Assembly: GCF_030523985.1 (NCBI RefSeq)
Contig: NZ_JAUNHK010000002.1
Coordinates: forward strand, 40,503 to 79,515
Source: Deinococcus sp.
GTDB lineage: Bacteria > Deinococcota > Deinococci > Deinococcales > Deinococcaceae
Reading direction: 5' to 3'
DNA length: 39,013 nt
The notes under the pieces were generated by a model, which worked only from the letters and a program-made list of their open reading frames with translations, had not been told where the DNA came from and did no database searches. The translations under genes were made by a program, and so were the position numbers. Below are positions 21,873 through 30,621 of this stretch, one piece after another (position 1 is the stretch's first letter; each line of letters opens with the position of its first letter).

Positions 21873-22247
21873 TCAGCCCCCTTGTGGGATGTAAAGCGTG
21901 AAGTCGTAGCCGACATAGTCGGGGTGGCGCGTGCCAGGAAAGCGGGGCGGCTCCTCGAAGTAGGCCGAGTAGCTGCCCGCCGCCTCGTACCCTGCCCCGA
22001 ACGTGACCGGGAAGGGGCCGGACCCCAACGCACGAATGGCCGCCGCGTCTGCCCTGGCGATGACGTACCCCTGGGGTGCCGACACCTGTACCCGGCGCGA
22101 CTCCGGCAACGGTGAGCGCGTGGCGACGATGCGGCCCTCGATGGTTTTGCGTTCGTTGACCGGGCGGCCACCGCCGCTCGTGGTCACCGCGTCCGGCGGT
22201 GGTACCCAGCGCAGGCTCACGCCGCCGATGATGAGTTCGTAGAGCAT
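21873..22247 (-). CDS. Small tail protein, possible distal tail component
   Basis: The protein is 124 residues from ATG 22247, overlapping the tape measure stop by one base (TGATG). The sequence is beta-rich (YELIIGGVSLRWVPPPD, KTIEGRIVATRSP, YDFTLYIPQGG). Directly after the tape measure gene is the usual place of the distal tail protein, whose N-terminal domain forms the ring at the end of the tail tube; 124 residues is short for a full Dit but fits the ring domain. No motif proves it. Confidence 0.5.
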   Translation of the reverse strand: MLYELIIGGVSLRWVPPPDAVTTSGGGRPVNERKTIEGRIVATRSPLPESRRVQVSAPQGYVIARADAAAIRALGSGPFPVTFGAGYEAAGSYSAYFEEPPRFPGTRHPDYVGYDFTLYIPQGG

Positions 22248-25200
22248 CAGTTACCTCGTCTCCGGCACTCGGCCTCGGCCTCGGCTGCCAGTCCGCGCAG
22301 CAGTTGCTTCATGGTCTGGCTGCTGGTGCCCGTGATGTTCTGCCCGTTGACGGTGATGGTCTGGGTAATGACCATCCCGCCGCCACGCGCCCCCGCTGGG
22401 AGGCTGGCCGGGGCGACGGTAACGGTGGGTGGCTTGACTGCCTTGAGTTGCTTCTGGAGCTGGGCCATGAATTGCTTCCCGGCGTCGGCTCCCGCTTTGC
22501 CCGCCTGGGCAGGCAGGCCCGTGAAGATGCCGCCAAGTTGACCGCGCATTTTCTTGGCGCTGTCAGCGATCTCGCCCTCAGCTTTCTTGACCTGACCAGC
22601 AAGGTCATCCACACCCTTTTGCGCCTTGCCTGCACCCTCGGCAACGCCCCGCAACAGGTCGCCTATCCCCTTGGTGCGGTCGGCCACCGCGTCCTGAGCA
22701 GACCTGCGGGCGTCTTCGGCTTTCCTTTCCAGGGCAGAAACTTGCCTTTCGGTCTGGGAAATCAGACGGTCCTTTTCTTGCTCTAGACCGCTGGTATCCA
22801 GACCCGCGTCCTTGGCCCGCTTAATTTGGGCATCAAGGAGCTTCACGCGGGCGTCGCCTTCTTTCTGGATACGGTCGCGCTCTTTCTCAAATTCCTTGGC
22901 TCGGGCTTCTCCCAGGGCAAGTACCGCGTCTTTCAGGCCGCCGTAACTCTCCTGTAGGCGCTTGGTGGCTTCGGCGAGCTGAGCCGCGTCGTACTGCCCT
23001 CCCTTCAGCAGCGTTTGCAGGGCCGTCCTGGCCTGGTCATACGTGGATTGGTTGACCGTGATCGCCCCTTCCAGCAGGTTCTGGTCGCCCAGTTCCTTAC
23101 CGAAGCCGGAAAGAACGTCCTGCACGCTTTTCAGGGCGTCCCGCTGCTTTTCGTACTCTGAGCGCAGCGCCTCAAGCTTCTGACGCTGCCCTTCCATCGC
23201 CCCCACAAACTTGTCGAGGGCCTTGGTGGCTCCGTCGTAATCGTCGGGGGTGAGGGTCTGCTCGCGGATTTTTTGCAGGTAGGGCAGCGCCTCGGCGTAG
23301 GCGTCGGAGAGGTCGGACGTAGCGCGAGTCAGCTCCTCCTGGGCCGCTACCGCGCCGTCTGAATCGGAGAGCAACAGGTCAAGCCGCTCGTAGAGGTCTA
23401 CGATTTGCTGCACCTCCGCCACGGCCTGTTTTTGCAGGTCGAGTTGCGTTTTTTGGCTGCTCGCCACTGCCTGCTGCGAGGCAAACAGCTTGTCTTCGGC
23501 GTCTTTGCGCTCTTTGTCGGTCAGGGCCAGTTCTCCGGCGCGGCTCAACACGTCGGCATAGGTGGCCGCCTGAGCCTCATGGACGCCCTGAATCTGACGT
23601 TCCAGGCTCAGGCGCTCGGCGGCGCTGCTCACCAGCCCCTGCATGGCCTGCAGGCGGTTCAGGTCGCGGCCACCGTCCTCAATCGGGTCGAGTGCGGCCT
23701 GAATCCTGGCCTGACGCATATTTTCAGCGGCCTGCCGCTCCTGTTCCTCCTGCTGGAGGCGCTGAGTGTTCCCGGCCTGATAGTCACTGCCCAGTTTGGC
23801 AAGGTCGGCATAGTAGCCCTGCCAGATAAGGCGCTGCTGCTCAGCGGTCAGGTTTTCTGCCGCCAGCGCCATGTCCCGGCTGCGTTCCAAGTTGGCGCGG
23901 TCCTGGGCGTACTGTTTCTCGGCTTGCTGCTGGTTAAAAACGGCCCTCTGGCGGGCCGCTTCCATTTCCAGTCGGGCGCGGGCCACCGGGTCGTCGTTTG
24001 GGCCGGAGACGGCGGCAAGCTGGCGGCTGAGGCTCAATTCTGCCTGGGCCTGGGCCGCTGTCCGCGCCGCCTGCTGGGCCGCGAATTGTTTGTTACTCAC
24101 CTCCTGCCACGCCTGGGCGATACGGAGTGCGCTGGCGCGGGCCTCGCGCTCATCCTCCTGTGCCCAGGCCGCTTGTTTGGCCCGCTGCTGACGGCGTGCG
24201 GCGTCCTGAATGGCTTGCCGCTGGTCTTCGGTGCCTTTGAACGTGCGGAGCTTTTCAGTCGTCTGGCGCTGCAAATCGCGCAGTTCTTCGTTGCGGGCCT
24301 GACGTTTTTTCTCCACCTCGTCACGAATCGCGGCGATCTCGGCGGAGCGGGCCGAGCGTTCGGATTCGCCCACCTGCTCGCTGGCCTGACGCTGAATCTC
24401 GCGCAGTTCCTGCTGCTGCTGGCCGTAGAAGGCCATGATTTGGCGGTTGGCGGCGCGAATGAATTCCCCCCGCTGCTGCTCCGTACCCTGAAATTCCGCG
24501 ACCTGGCGGCGTAGGTCCAGCACCAGGTCTTCGATGGCGTTCTGGCGTATCTGGCGCTCTTTGAGGTAGCCGTCCTCCATCTGTGACGTAGCGCTGTCTC
24601 GCGCTGCTTTTTCGGCGGCGTCGATACTGCGCTGGGCAGCCTCCATCGCGGCGCGGCGCTCCTGGCCCTGGCGGATGATGGCGGCGGCGATTTTGCGCCC
24701 CCCGGCCTCCAGCACGGCGGCCTGACGGTCAGGGTAGCCTTCCAGCTCCCTGACCTGCTCGGCCACGTCGGAGCGCAGGTCGGCCAGCTCAGCGGCCCGC
24801 TGGGCCTCCTGTTTGGCCCAGCCGTCCCGCATGGCGCTGATTTCGGCATCACGCCCCTGGCGTGCGGCGTCAGCAATCAGGCGGCTACTTTCCTGGATGG
24901 TCCGCAGCCGCTCCTGCTGCTGCTGGCGTTCCAGGGCCGCGATTTGCTCATTGCCTGCTGAGCGCAGCGCCCCACGCACGCGGGGGTCGGTTTCGGCCTT
25001 AATGCGCTCATCAATCGAACGGCGCAGGTCATCCAGGGCGGCGCGGCGCAGGGCTTCCTCTTTGGCGTAGCCCTCGGCCATTCCAGCGATACGGGCGTCG
25101 CGGGCACTTATTCCCGCGTCCCGTATCCGCTGCTGCGCCTCCTGCTCGGCCTTGAGGTCTTCGGCGGCCCACTGGCGGCGCTTGGCGGCGATGACCCGCC

Positions 25201-27676
25201 GGGCGTTGCCTTCGATTTCTGCCGCTTGCTGCGGAAAATCTCGCACGGCGTCGGCTTTTTCCTTGGCATCGCGCCGGATGTCGTCGAGTTCGAGTTGCCG
25301 CTCGGCATCGCGCTTGCGGCGACCTTCCTGCATGGCCTCGACTTCTGCCCGCTGGACGGCGAGCGCCGACTCGCGGGCCGCTTGGAGGGCGCTGTCAGCG
25401 GCTTTTTTATGGAGGGCCGCGATTTCGGCGTTCAGTTGCGCGTCAAGCTGGCGCAGCCCCTCACGCAACTCAGGAGTCTGGTCAACATCCATCAATTTGC
25501 CGTTCTGAATAAATGGCTTCTTGAACTCCTGGCGCAGTCCATCGAACTCTTTTCTCAGTCTGGCAACTTGGCCTTCCAGTTCAGACATGCCCGACACTTT
25601 CAGGTCAAATTTACGGCCTTCCAGTGCTTTGTTGAGTTCCTGCACGGCTTTTTTCTGGTCTTCGGTCAAGACCAAATTCAATTGTCCGCGCTTCTGAGCC
25701 TCGGTGTAGAGCGTGACTATGTTTTCCTGAGTTTTCTTCAGTTCGGCTTGCAGTTGCTTGATTCGGGCCTCGTCAGGCTTGCTGTAAATCCGCTCCCCAA
25801 ACGCCGTCGTCCCAATGACGTAACCCTGCTGCTCCTGGGCAATTCGGTCCTGCAAAAGCAGAGCGCGGGCCTTGGCATTACCGAGTTCCCCGCCTTTTCT
25901 CAACTCGGCGACGCGCTTCATGAGCGAATCGAACGATTTCTGCTCAGCGGCGTCGATCTGGTCATAAATCTGTTGCGTGTCCTTGATGAGCTTGTTCGAG
26001 TAGATGCCCACCCCAGCCGCCAGCGCCCCAATTCCTGCCAGGGTGGCGGCGGCAGTGAGGGTCAGCACACCCAGAGCGCCGTCCAGCACGACGGTGGACC
26101 CTGCCGCCGAGAGAAACCCCCGGCTCAGCACGTTGGCACTTCCCCCAGCAGCGATATGTGCGGCGGTGTTGGCACTCAATCGAGCCGTCAGGCCGCTGTA
26201 CCAGCCCTGAGCGGCCTGGGCCATGTTGCCCAGCATCCCCATATTTCGGGCGGCTGCTTCTGCTCCCTCCGCTGCCGCTGCTGCTCCGCCACGGACTCCG
26301 CGCAGACTGGTCACGACGCTCCCCAGGCCGCGCACCAGCCCGGAGACAGGAGCCGCCAGAATGCCGATGGCAACAGCAGACGCCCCCAGAATGGTCACGG
26401 TTTCCTTGACGGGGTCGGGCAGCTTATTAAACACGTCCAGGATGCTGGTCAGGGTACGAATGCCATTGGTCGCCAGCGGCACCAGCGTTTCGCCAAGCGC
26501 CTTTTGCGCCTCATTCAGTTCGCGGCTGGCGCTGCTGGCCTGTCCCGACATGCCGCCCAGCAACGCGGTCAGGTCGCCCACCTCGTCAGTGGTGGCGGCG
26601 CGAATCAGGCGCAACTCGGCCTCGGCCTTTTCCTGCTTGGTCAGCTCGTCGGTGGTTTTGCCGAGGGACCTGGCGTAGGACTGGTAGAAGGTGCTGAGGT
26701 TCTCCGAAATCCCGATGTTGTTCAGGGCCGCGCTGCTCATGGAGGTGCTGGCATCCACGAAGGCGTTCATGCCCTCAGCAGCCGAGCGACCAAAGGCCAG
26801 CGCCGACGCACCAGCCCCCGTCAGAGCCTCCTGGGCCTGTTTGAGCGTATAACCCTGACGCAACAGGCCCCGCACCGCTTCAGCAGCGTCGTCCTGGCTG
26901 ACTTGCAGGGTATCCATGAGGCTTGCAATGACCTTCTGGGCCTCTTCGCTGGATTGCCCGGATTTCTCTACCGTTTTGGCGAAAAGCGCCTGAGAGATAC
27001 GGGCCTTGTCGCTCGCCAGCGCGAACTGGAACAGGCCATTGGCCGCGCCCATCGCCTGGGGGCCGTATTGCTGCAATGCCGCGCCCGTGCCGAGCTGAAC
27101 CTGAGAAGCCAGTCCCAGGCGGCTGATTTCCCCACGTGCCGCCGCCGCCGTTGCCTCGGCGAGTCGGTTGGCATTGGCAACGCGCATGACCTCACGGCTG
27201 TACTCGCCGAAGTTTTCACGGGCCTCCTGACCGACCTGTTCCAGCTCCTGTTGCAGGCGGCGCATCTCCTGAGACAGTTGGCTGACCTCTTCCTGAGACG
27301 CCTCTCCGAACCCGCTTTGAAATTGAGCGCGGGTAATCCGCACGGCGCGGTCAAGCTGCTCAATCCGTTCGCGCAAAGCCGATGCCTGCGCGTTGAACAC
27401 CGAGGCCGACTGCGCGGCGCTGCTCACGCCCACGTCAAACCCTGCAAACATGCCGTCTATCCGGCGCTGCATGTCGGTAGGCACCATCTCGTTGACGGCG
27501 TCCCGCACGGCCCGCACCATGCGCTGGGCGTCCTGACCCGCCGAGAGATCAGCCGTCAGGCGGATGGTGGCGGGACGCTGGGTCAGCGAGCGCAGGTCGG
27601 CCTGCATCTGCCCGACGTTGCGCCGGAAATCGGAAATATCAAGGCTGGCGCGGGCGGTCAGGTCGGGCAGGGTCAC
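22247..27676 (-). CDS. Tape measure protein
   Basis: The protein is 1809 residues from GTG 27676 with GGAGG five bases upstream. It has the expected parts: an N-terminal helical region, two hydrophobic segments at about residues 425-450 (VTILGASAVAIGILAAPVSG) and 530-558 (LTLTAAATLAGIGALAAGVG), and very long coiled coils. Residues about 770-1180 contain five related copies of ~83 residues, each opening with an AEIxAMxxG-like motif followed by an ELxDLR-like one. A second coiled-coil block and a Gly-rich end follow. The tape measure sets tail length during assembly; at the usual ~0.15 nm per residue a tail near 270 nm is expected (inference). It follows the chaperone and completion genes in normal order. 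Confidence 0.95.
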   Translation of the reverse strand: MTLPDLTARASLDISDFRRNVGQMQADLRSLTQRPATIRLTADLSAGQDAQRMVRAVRDAVNEMVPTDMQRRIDGMFAGFDVGVSSAAQSASVFNAQASALRERIEQLDRAVRITRAQFQSGFGEASQEEVSQLSQEMRRLQQELEQVGQEARENFGEYSREVMRVANANRLAEATAAAARGEISRLGLASQVQLGTGAALQQYGPQAMGAANGLFQFALASDKARISQALFAKTVEKSGQSSEEAQKVIASLMDTLQVSQDDAAEAVRGLLRQGYTLKQAQEALTGAGASALAFGRSAAEGMNAFVDASTSMSSAALNNIGISENLSTFYQSYARSLGKTTDELTKQEKAEAELRLIRAATTDEVGDLTALLGGMSGQASSASRELNEAQKALGETLVPLATNGIRTLTSILDVFNKLPDPVKETVTILGASAVAIGILAAPVSGLVRGLGSVVTSLRGVRGGAAAAAEGAEAAARNMGMLGNMAQAAQGWYSGLTARLSANTAAHIAAGGSANVLSRGFLSAAGSTVVLDGALGVLTLTAAATLAGIGALAAGVGIYSNKLIKDTQQIYDQIDAAEQKSFDSLMKRVAELRKGGELGNAKARALLLQDRIAQEQQGYVIGTTAFGERIYSKPDEARIKQLQAELKKTQENIVTLYTEAQKRGQLNLVLTEDQKKAVQELNKALEGRKFDLKVSGMSELEGQVARLRKEFDGLRQEFKKPFIQNGKLMDVDQTPELREGLRQLDAQLNAEIAALHKKAADSALQAARESALAVQRAEVEAMQEGRRKRDAERQLELDDIRRDAKEKADAVRDFPQQAAEIEGNARRVIAAKRRQWAAEDLKAEQEAQQRIRDAGISARDARIAGMAEGYAKEEALRRAALDDLRRSIDERIKAETDPRVRGALRSAGNEQIAALERQQQQERLRTIQESSRLIADAARQGRDAEISAMRDGWAKQEAQRAAELADLRSDVAEQVRELEGYPDRQAAVLEAGGRKIAAAIIRQGQERRAAMEAAQRSIDAAEKAARDSATSQMEDGYLKERQIRQNAIEDLVLDLRRQVAEFQGTEQQRGEFIRAANRQIMAFYGQQQQELREIQRQASEQVGESERSARSAEIAAIRDEVEKKRQARNEELRDLQRQTTEKLRTFKGTEDQRQAIQDAARRQQRAKQAAWAQEDEREARASALRIAQAWQEVSNKQFAAQQAARTAAQAQAELSLSRQLAAVSGPNDDPVARARLEMEAARQRAVFNQQQAEKQYAQDRANLERSRDMALAAENLTAEQQRLIWQGYYADLAKLGSDYQAGNTQRLQQEEQERQAAENMRQARIQAALDPIEDGGRDLNRLQAMQGLVSSAAERLSLERQIQGVHEAQAATYADVLSRAGELALTDKERKDAEDKLFASQQAVASSQKTQLDLQKQAVAEVQQIVDLYERLDLLLSDSDGAVAAQEELTRATSDLSDAYAEALPYLQKIREQTLTPDDYDGATKALDKFVGAMEGQRQKLEALRSEYEKQRDALKSVQDVLSGFGKELGDQNLLEGAITVNQSTYDQARTALQTLLKGGQYDAAQLAEATKRLQESYGGLKDAVLALGEARAKEFEKERDRIQKEGDARVKLLDAQIKRAKDAGLDTSGLEQEKDRLISQTERQVSALERKAEDARRSAQDAVADRTKGIGDLLRGVAEGAGKAQKGVDDLAGQVKKAEGEIADSAKKMRGQLGGIFTGLPAQAGKAGADAGKQFMAQLQKQLKAVKPPTVTVAPASLPAGARGGGMVITQTITVNGQNITGTSSQTMKQLLRGLAAEAEAECRRRGN
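24120..25350 (-). repeat. Five ~250-bp degenerate repeats within the tape measure gene
   Basis: Motifs EVEAMQEGRRKRDAE, ARIAGMAEGYAKEEA, AEISAMRDGWAKQEA, ATSQMEDGYLKERQ and AEIAAIRDEVEKKRQ recur at about 250-bp steps (near 25330, 25082, 24831, 24575 and 24325). Each is followed by a DLR-like segment and a Gln/Arg-rich helix. They look like old, diverged tandem duplications. Confidence 0.75.
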
Positions 27677-27702
27677 AGGGGCCTCCGGTGTAGGGTGAGG
27701 GC

Positions 27703-28143
27703 ATGGAAAAAGGTGGAAACAAGGCCGCAGCCTGGGCGCTGGGCCTGTTGATTGCGGGTCTAGCGGTTTACGTTTTGTGGAGCATGTGGGGCGCGGGTGA
27801 ATTTTCGCGCCCAGCTACTGATTCAGCGCCCGCGCCGACGCACTCGGCACTTCTGGGCGCGGACTTGCCCGCCACGCACGCCGCACCCCTGACCCCCGAC
27901 GCCGAGCAGGCGGCGGAACGTGTCGCCACGTTGTACGGCGTGACCTGCACCACCAACCGCGAGACGTACCTGATGGACGATGATTTAGCCGCCCTGGACG
28001 GCCTGAATAAGGCGGTTCAGTCAGGAGGCTGGCAGCGGGCAGACGTGGTCAACAGCGCGTCGGGCAGCGCCTTCAAATTGCACAAAGACAAAGACCTGTT
28101 CGTGGTCGAGGCTGCGCCGGGGCTGACTATCTGCGAATACTGA
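27703..28143 (+). CDS. Moron: membrane-anchored protein on the opposite strand
   Basis: This 146-residue protein starts at ATG 27703 with GGGTGAGG upstream. It has an N-terminal helix (about residues 9-28, AAAWALGLLIAGLAVYVLW), a Ser/Pro/Ala linker, and a small soluble domain with two Cys (GVTCTTNRETYLMDDDLAALD, LFVVEAAPGLTICEY). The minus strand has no matching ORF here, so this plus-strand gene truly occupies the space between the tape measure and the tail-completion gene, overlapping the latter's end by 17 bases. A lone reverse gene inside a late operon is the mark of a moron; it may change the host surface or exclude other phages. Confidence 0.75.
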   Translation: MEKGGNKAAAWALGLLIAGLAVYVLWSMWGAGEFSRPATDSAPAPTHSALLGADLPATHAAPLTPDAEQAAERVATLYGVTCTTNRETYLMDDDLAALDGLNKAVQSGGWQRADVVNSASGSAFKLHKDKDLFVVEAAPGLTICEY

Positions 28144-28606
28144 GCCGTACCCGTTCGCCAAACAATTCTCCCAACTTCCAGCCCGCGTAGTACGCGGCAG
28201 GCCACACCGCAGGCCCTGGCAGGGTGAAGTTCTGGCCGCTGCGACCCAGATAGACGGGCGCGGCGGGGTTGGCGGCGGCGTGGGCCAGCACCTGGGCCGG
28301 GGTCATCTCATGTGGCCCCACGCCGTATTCGATGTAGGGCGCGTACTCGACGGCATTCCAAACCGTGACCTGCACGGTGTTTTTTGTTGCCCGCGCTGTG
28401 GCCTGAAAGCCGCGCAGGTATTCGTAGGTGCGCTGATAAGCCCCTGGCGTGGTCTGGTAAACCGAGCGGTTGGCCCCGACAATCGCGTGCCCCAGTGCCT
28501 CGCCCTGCACCGTCTGGGCCAGTTGCGGCAGAGCATCACAGGCTTTTTCCAGCCGCACCAGGGCATCAGTGAGTTTGCGTCCGTCCAGTTCGATTTTCGC
28601 GCTCAC
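28127..28606 (-). CDS. Tail completion protein, HK97-gp10-like
   Basis: The protein is 159 residues from GTG 28606, overlapping the previous stop (GTGA). The pattern LRGFQATARATKNTVQVTVWN, then VEYAPYIEYGVGPHEMTP and a C-terminal W/Y-rich helix fits the HK97 gp10/minor tail family (EYG...P motif). Its place after the chaperone ORFs is unusual, since such proteins are more often found before the tail tube gene; two other connectors are in that normal place. It may therefore be a duplicate or a distinct tail factor. Confidence 0.65.
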   Translation of the reverse strand: MSAKIELDGRKLTDALVRLEKACDALPQLAQTVQGEALGHAIVGANRSVYQTTPGAYQRTYEYLRGFQATARATKNTVQVTVWNAVEYAPYIEYGVGPHEMTPAQVLAHAAANPAAPVYLGRSGQNFTLPGPAVWPAAYYAGWKLGELFGERVRLSIRR

Positions 28607-29100
28607 GCAATCCCCCTCATCGCGGCTTTGGCCCGCTCCCACTTGGCGTCCTGCTCTTTGATTCGGCGCTGACGCTGACGCTCAGCGGCGGCCCAGGGTT
28701 CGGCCTGACGTTCGAGTGCCTCTTCCATTTGCAGGTAGGGCTTGCGGCTCGTATGCCCGTCGCCCGGCTTTGGCTTGGGGTCATTGGGGCCGCGCACATA
28801 TTCCTGCCCCAACTCCATGCCGTCAGCCACCGCCATCAAGCGCAGCCGCGTGAGCCACCGCGAAGCGTCGCGCTCGCCCTGAATCTCAGCAAAGCGCACG
28901 ATGGCGCGACTCGGCAACTGCATCATGTCGGCATAGGCCGCCGGGCCGAACACGCGCACCACGTATTCGTCTAGCGTTCTGTCGGGTGGCCCTGGCTGTT
29001 CTCCCTGGCCTGACGGCGCAGGCGCTCCAGCAGTCGCCCCGCTCTCTCCATCAGGCCCAGCAGTTTTTTTTCCAGCTCCTCGACATCGTTCAGTGTCCAC
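28603..29100 (-). CDS. Tail assembly chaperone, frameshift extension (gpT-like)
   Basis: The ORF reads 165 codons from an ATG at 29100, but is best seen as the second half of a -1 frameshift product of the ORF 28971-29369. From the slippery site the fusion would be 102 upstream residues plus 153 from this frame, 255 in all. The frame has a Gly/Pro/Glu-rich linker, then helices (VRVFGPAAYADMMQLPSRAI, RWLTRLRLMAVADGMELG) and a charged C-terminus. Like lambda gpG/gpGT, such fusions load onto the tape measure protein, whose gene lies downstream. Confidence 0.75.
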   Translation of the reverse strand: MDTERCRGAGKKTAGPDGESGATAGAPAPSGQGEQPGPPDRTLDEYVVRVFGPAAYADMMQLPSRAIVRFAEIQGERDASRWLTRLRLMAVADGMELGQEYVRGPNDPKPKPGDGHTSRKPYLQMEEALERQAEPWAAAERQRQRRIKEQDAKWERAKAAMRGIA

Positions 29101-29369
29101 ATGGTATCCAGCAGGGTCAGCACGTCGGCCCAGGTCAGAGGGCCAGGAATGGGCGCGAGAAGCGAGGCGTCCAGAAGTCGCCAGAAGGCCGCTAGGACGT
29201 GCGGCTCGGCGTCCTCCGGCTCCCAGTCCTCTCCGGCATCGTGCAAGGTGCCAAGCGCCACCGTGAGCGCCAGCAGGTCAGACAGTAGCCCGCCTTCCGT
29301 CGGCGCGGGCCATGCCGTGAGGGTGATGTGCCCGCAACTCAGGCGGACGGATTGACGAATCGGCAGCAT
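28971..29369 (-). CDS. Tail assembly chaperone (gpG-like)
   Basis: The protein is 132 residues from ATG 29369 with GGGGAGG upstream. It is largely helical and acidic (LLSDLLALTVALGTLHDAGE, LAAFWRLLDASLLAPIPG), with a Leu/Glu/Lys C-terminus (VEELEKKLLGLMERAG). It sits between the tail tube gene and the tape measure, as the first of two overlapping ORFs, which is the standard position of siphovirus tail chaperones. The run GGAAAAAAAACTG near its end allows a -1 shift into the ORF 28603-29100. Confidence 0.8.
   Translation of the reverse strand: MLPIRQSVRLSCGHITLTAWPAPTEGGLLSDLLALTVALGTLHDAGEDWEPEDAEPHVLAAFWRLLDASLLAPIPGPLTWADVLTLLDTMWTLNDVEELEKKLLGLMERAGRLLERLRRQARENSQGHPTER
29064..29071 (-). 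promoter_or_regulatory. Programmed -1 frameshift slippery site
   Basis: Eight A on the minus strand give the heptamer A-AAA-AAA in the correct phase (GAA AAA AAA in frame zero). A -1 slip puts ribosomes exactly into the frame of the downstream ORF (ACT GCT GGG). This is the X-XXY-YYZ arrangement known for tail chaperone genes. Confidence 0.8.
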
Positions 29370-29404
29370 CTGGGCCTCCCCGAAAAAGAAACTCTTTTGT
29401 TATG

Positions 29405-29434
29405 AAAATGCCCGCCCTAAAAACTGCGCGGGCA
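29405..29434 (-). terminator. Terminator after the tail tube gene
   Basis: On the minus strand TGCCCGC pairs with GCGGGCA (29434-29428 and 29415-29409) around 12 bases, followed by TTTTC. It probably trims tail tube mRNA so that chaperones are made at lower level. Confidence 0.75.
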
Positions 29435-29444
29435 GGCATCTGGT

Positions 29445-30161
29445 TTAGACGGCAGGGTCGAGGGCGGCAGATTCGGTCATGAGGGCCTTGACCAGTGGGG
29501 CCAGTGCACTGATAGGGCCTTCAAAGTACGCGCCGAGGTTACTGACGCTACCTTCGTAGGCTGCCAGCAGGCCCTCGTCGGTGAGCGTGGTCGCGCCGCT
29601 GCGAACGGGAGCGCGGAAAATCGGCGTGCTGCGGCCCTCGTAGTTGCCGTAGCCGTTGCTCTGGAGCGCGACACCCTGGTGGTAGTACAGCTCGAAGCGC
29701 TGCTCAGTGCCACCCACAGCATCTTCCAGCACGCGAATCGCCATTGCGCTGCCCTCGATGCTGGCCCCGGCAGTAAAGGGGCTGATGGTCACGCCCGACA
29801 GTCCTGCGCCTTGCACCGCTGTTGGCACTGCGCCTTTGTGCAATGCCCGCACCTCGGGGCTGGGAGTCACAGGTTCGATGGCGTCGTACACGGCAGTGAT
29901 ATCCGTGATGTCTTCAAGCAGCGTGAATGCAGGGCCGCCGTTGGGATCTTGCACCTTGATTTCAGTGCGCTGCACGTCGGTGGTCGGGGCGAGCTCAAAG
30001 TCGGGGCGGAAGTAGCCAAAGCCTACCCAGTCACCCGCAGCAATCAGCGCACCGAGAGGGCGTTTGGGGCTGAACAGAAACGTGTTTCCGGCGCGTTTGA
30101 AGTTGTCCGCGTCGTACATCGTGGCGCGGTTTTTCAGGCCGATATCGTCAATCCATCCCAT
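29445..30161 (-). CDS. Major tail (tube) protein
   Basis: The protein is 238 residues from ATG 30161 with AAAGGAG upstream. It is beta-rich and acidic with long loops (GALIAAGDWVGFGYFRPDFEL, TEIKVQDPNGGPAFTLLED, RFELYYHQGVALQSNGYGN), and has no membrane or signal segment. Identification is by position, since the gene sits between the head-tail connectors and the frameshifted tail chaperones, and by the tube-like strand pattern. A terminator follows directly, consistent with a high-copy structural protein. Confidence 0.8.
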   Translation of the reverse strand: MGWIDDIGLKNRATMYDADNFKRAGNTFLFSPKRPLGALIAAGDWVGFGYFRPDFELAPTTDVQRTEIKVQDPNGGPAFTLLEDITDITAVYDAIEPVTPSPEVRALHKGAVPTAVQGAGLSGVTISPFTAGASIEGSAMAIRVLEDAVGGTEQRFELYYHQGVALQSNGYGNYEGRSTPIFRAPVRSGATTLTDEGLLAAYEGSVSNLGAYFEGPISALAPLVKALMTESAALDPAV

Positions 30162-30177
30162 GAGTCATGCTCCTTTT

Positions 30178-30621
30178 TTAACCGGCAATGCCGTCAAGAG
30201 TGTTTGCAGCGTAGGTGCGGCGCAGCATCCACACGCCGTCCCGCAGCTGTTCGGGTTGTGCGGGCGTCGCCTCCCGGTAAGGACCCGGCAACCACGGCCA
30301 GCCGCAGAGAGCGCGGTAGACCTGCTGGCCCAGTTCTGCCGCGCCCCCCACGCTGCCGTGAATCGCCGCCACCGTCACCCACAGATTGCCGACCAGACCA
30401 TCAGAGCTGAGCGGCACCGGCGGCTCAATCTGCACATAGCCCTGGGGATGCTGCCGGAGATACGCTCCCAGTCCCCGCTCCCCGCCGCCTACCATCGGGC
30501 GGCCCTGCGCGTCAATCGGCGCAGCTTCCAGCGGCTCACGCTGCTGCTCGGGCAGAAGGACAGGGATGTCAGGGCCAAGGGCGGTCACCAGTCGGGCGTG
30601 AATGTCCTGAGGAATGCCCAT
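30178..30621 (-). CDS. Head-tail connector or tail terminator protein
   Basis: The protein is 147 residues. ATG 30621 is preferred over 30624 because GGAGG lies five bases upstream. It opens MGIPQDIHARLVTALGPDIP, followed by YVQIEPPVPLSSDGLVGNL. This alpha-beta pattern (helix, PxxVPVLLPE strand, beta core, long C-terminal helix with W/Y) fits small tail-terminator (gpU-like) proteins. It directly precedes the tail tube gene, the normal place for a terminator protein. The start overlaps the previous stop. Confidence 0.6.
   Translation of the reverse strand: MGIPQDIHARLVTALGPDIPVLLPEQQREPLEAAPIDAQGRPMVGGGERGLGAYLRQHPQGYVQIEPPVPLSSDGLVGNLWVTVAAIHGSVGGAAELGQQVYRALCGWPWLPGPYREATPAQPEQLRDGVWMLRRTYAANTLDGIAG

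Noticed and set aside
25226..27751. Open 841-codon frame on the plus strand across the tape measure gene
   Set aside because: It is the antisense shadow of a clear tape measure gene in GC-rich DNA, has no ribosome binding site, and shows no domain pattern.
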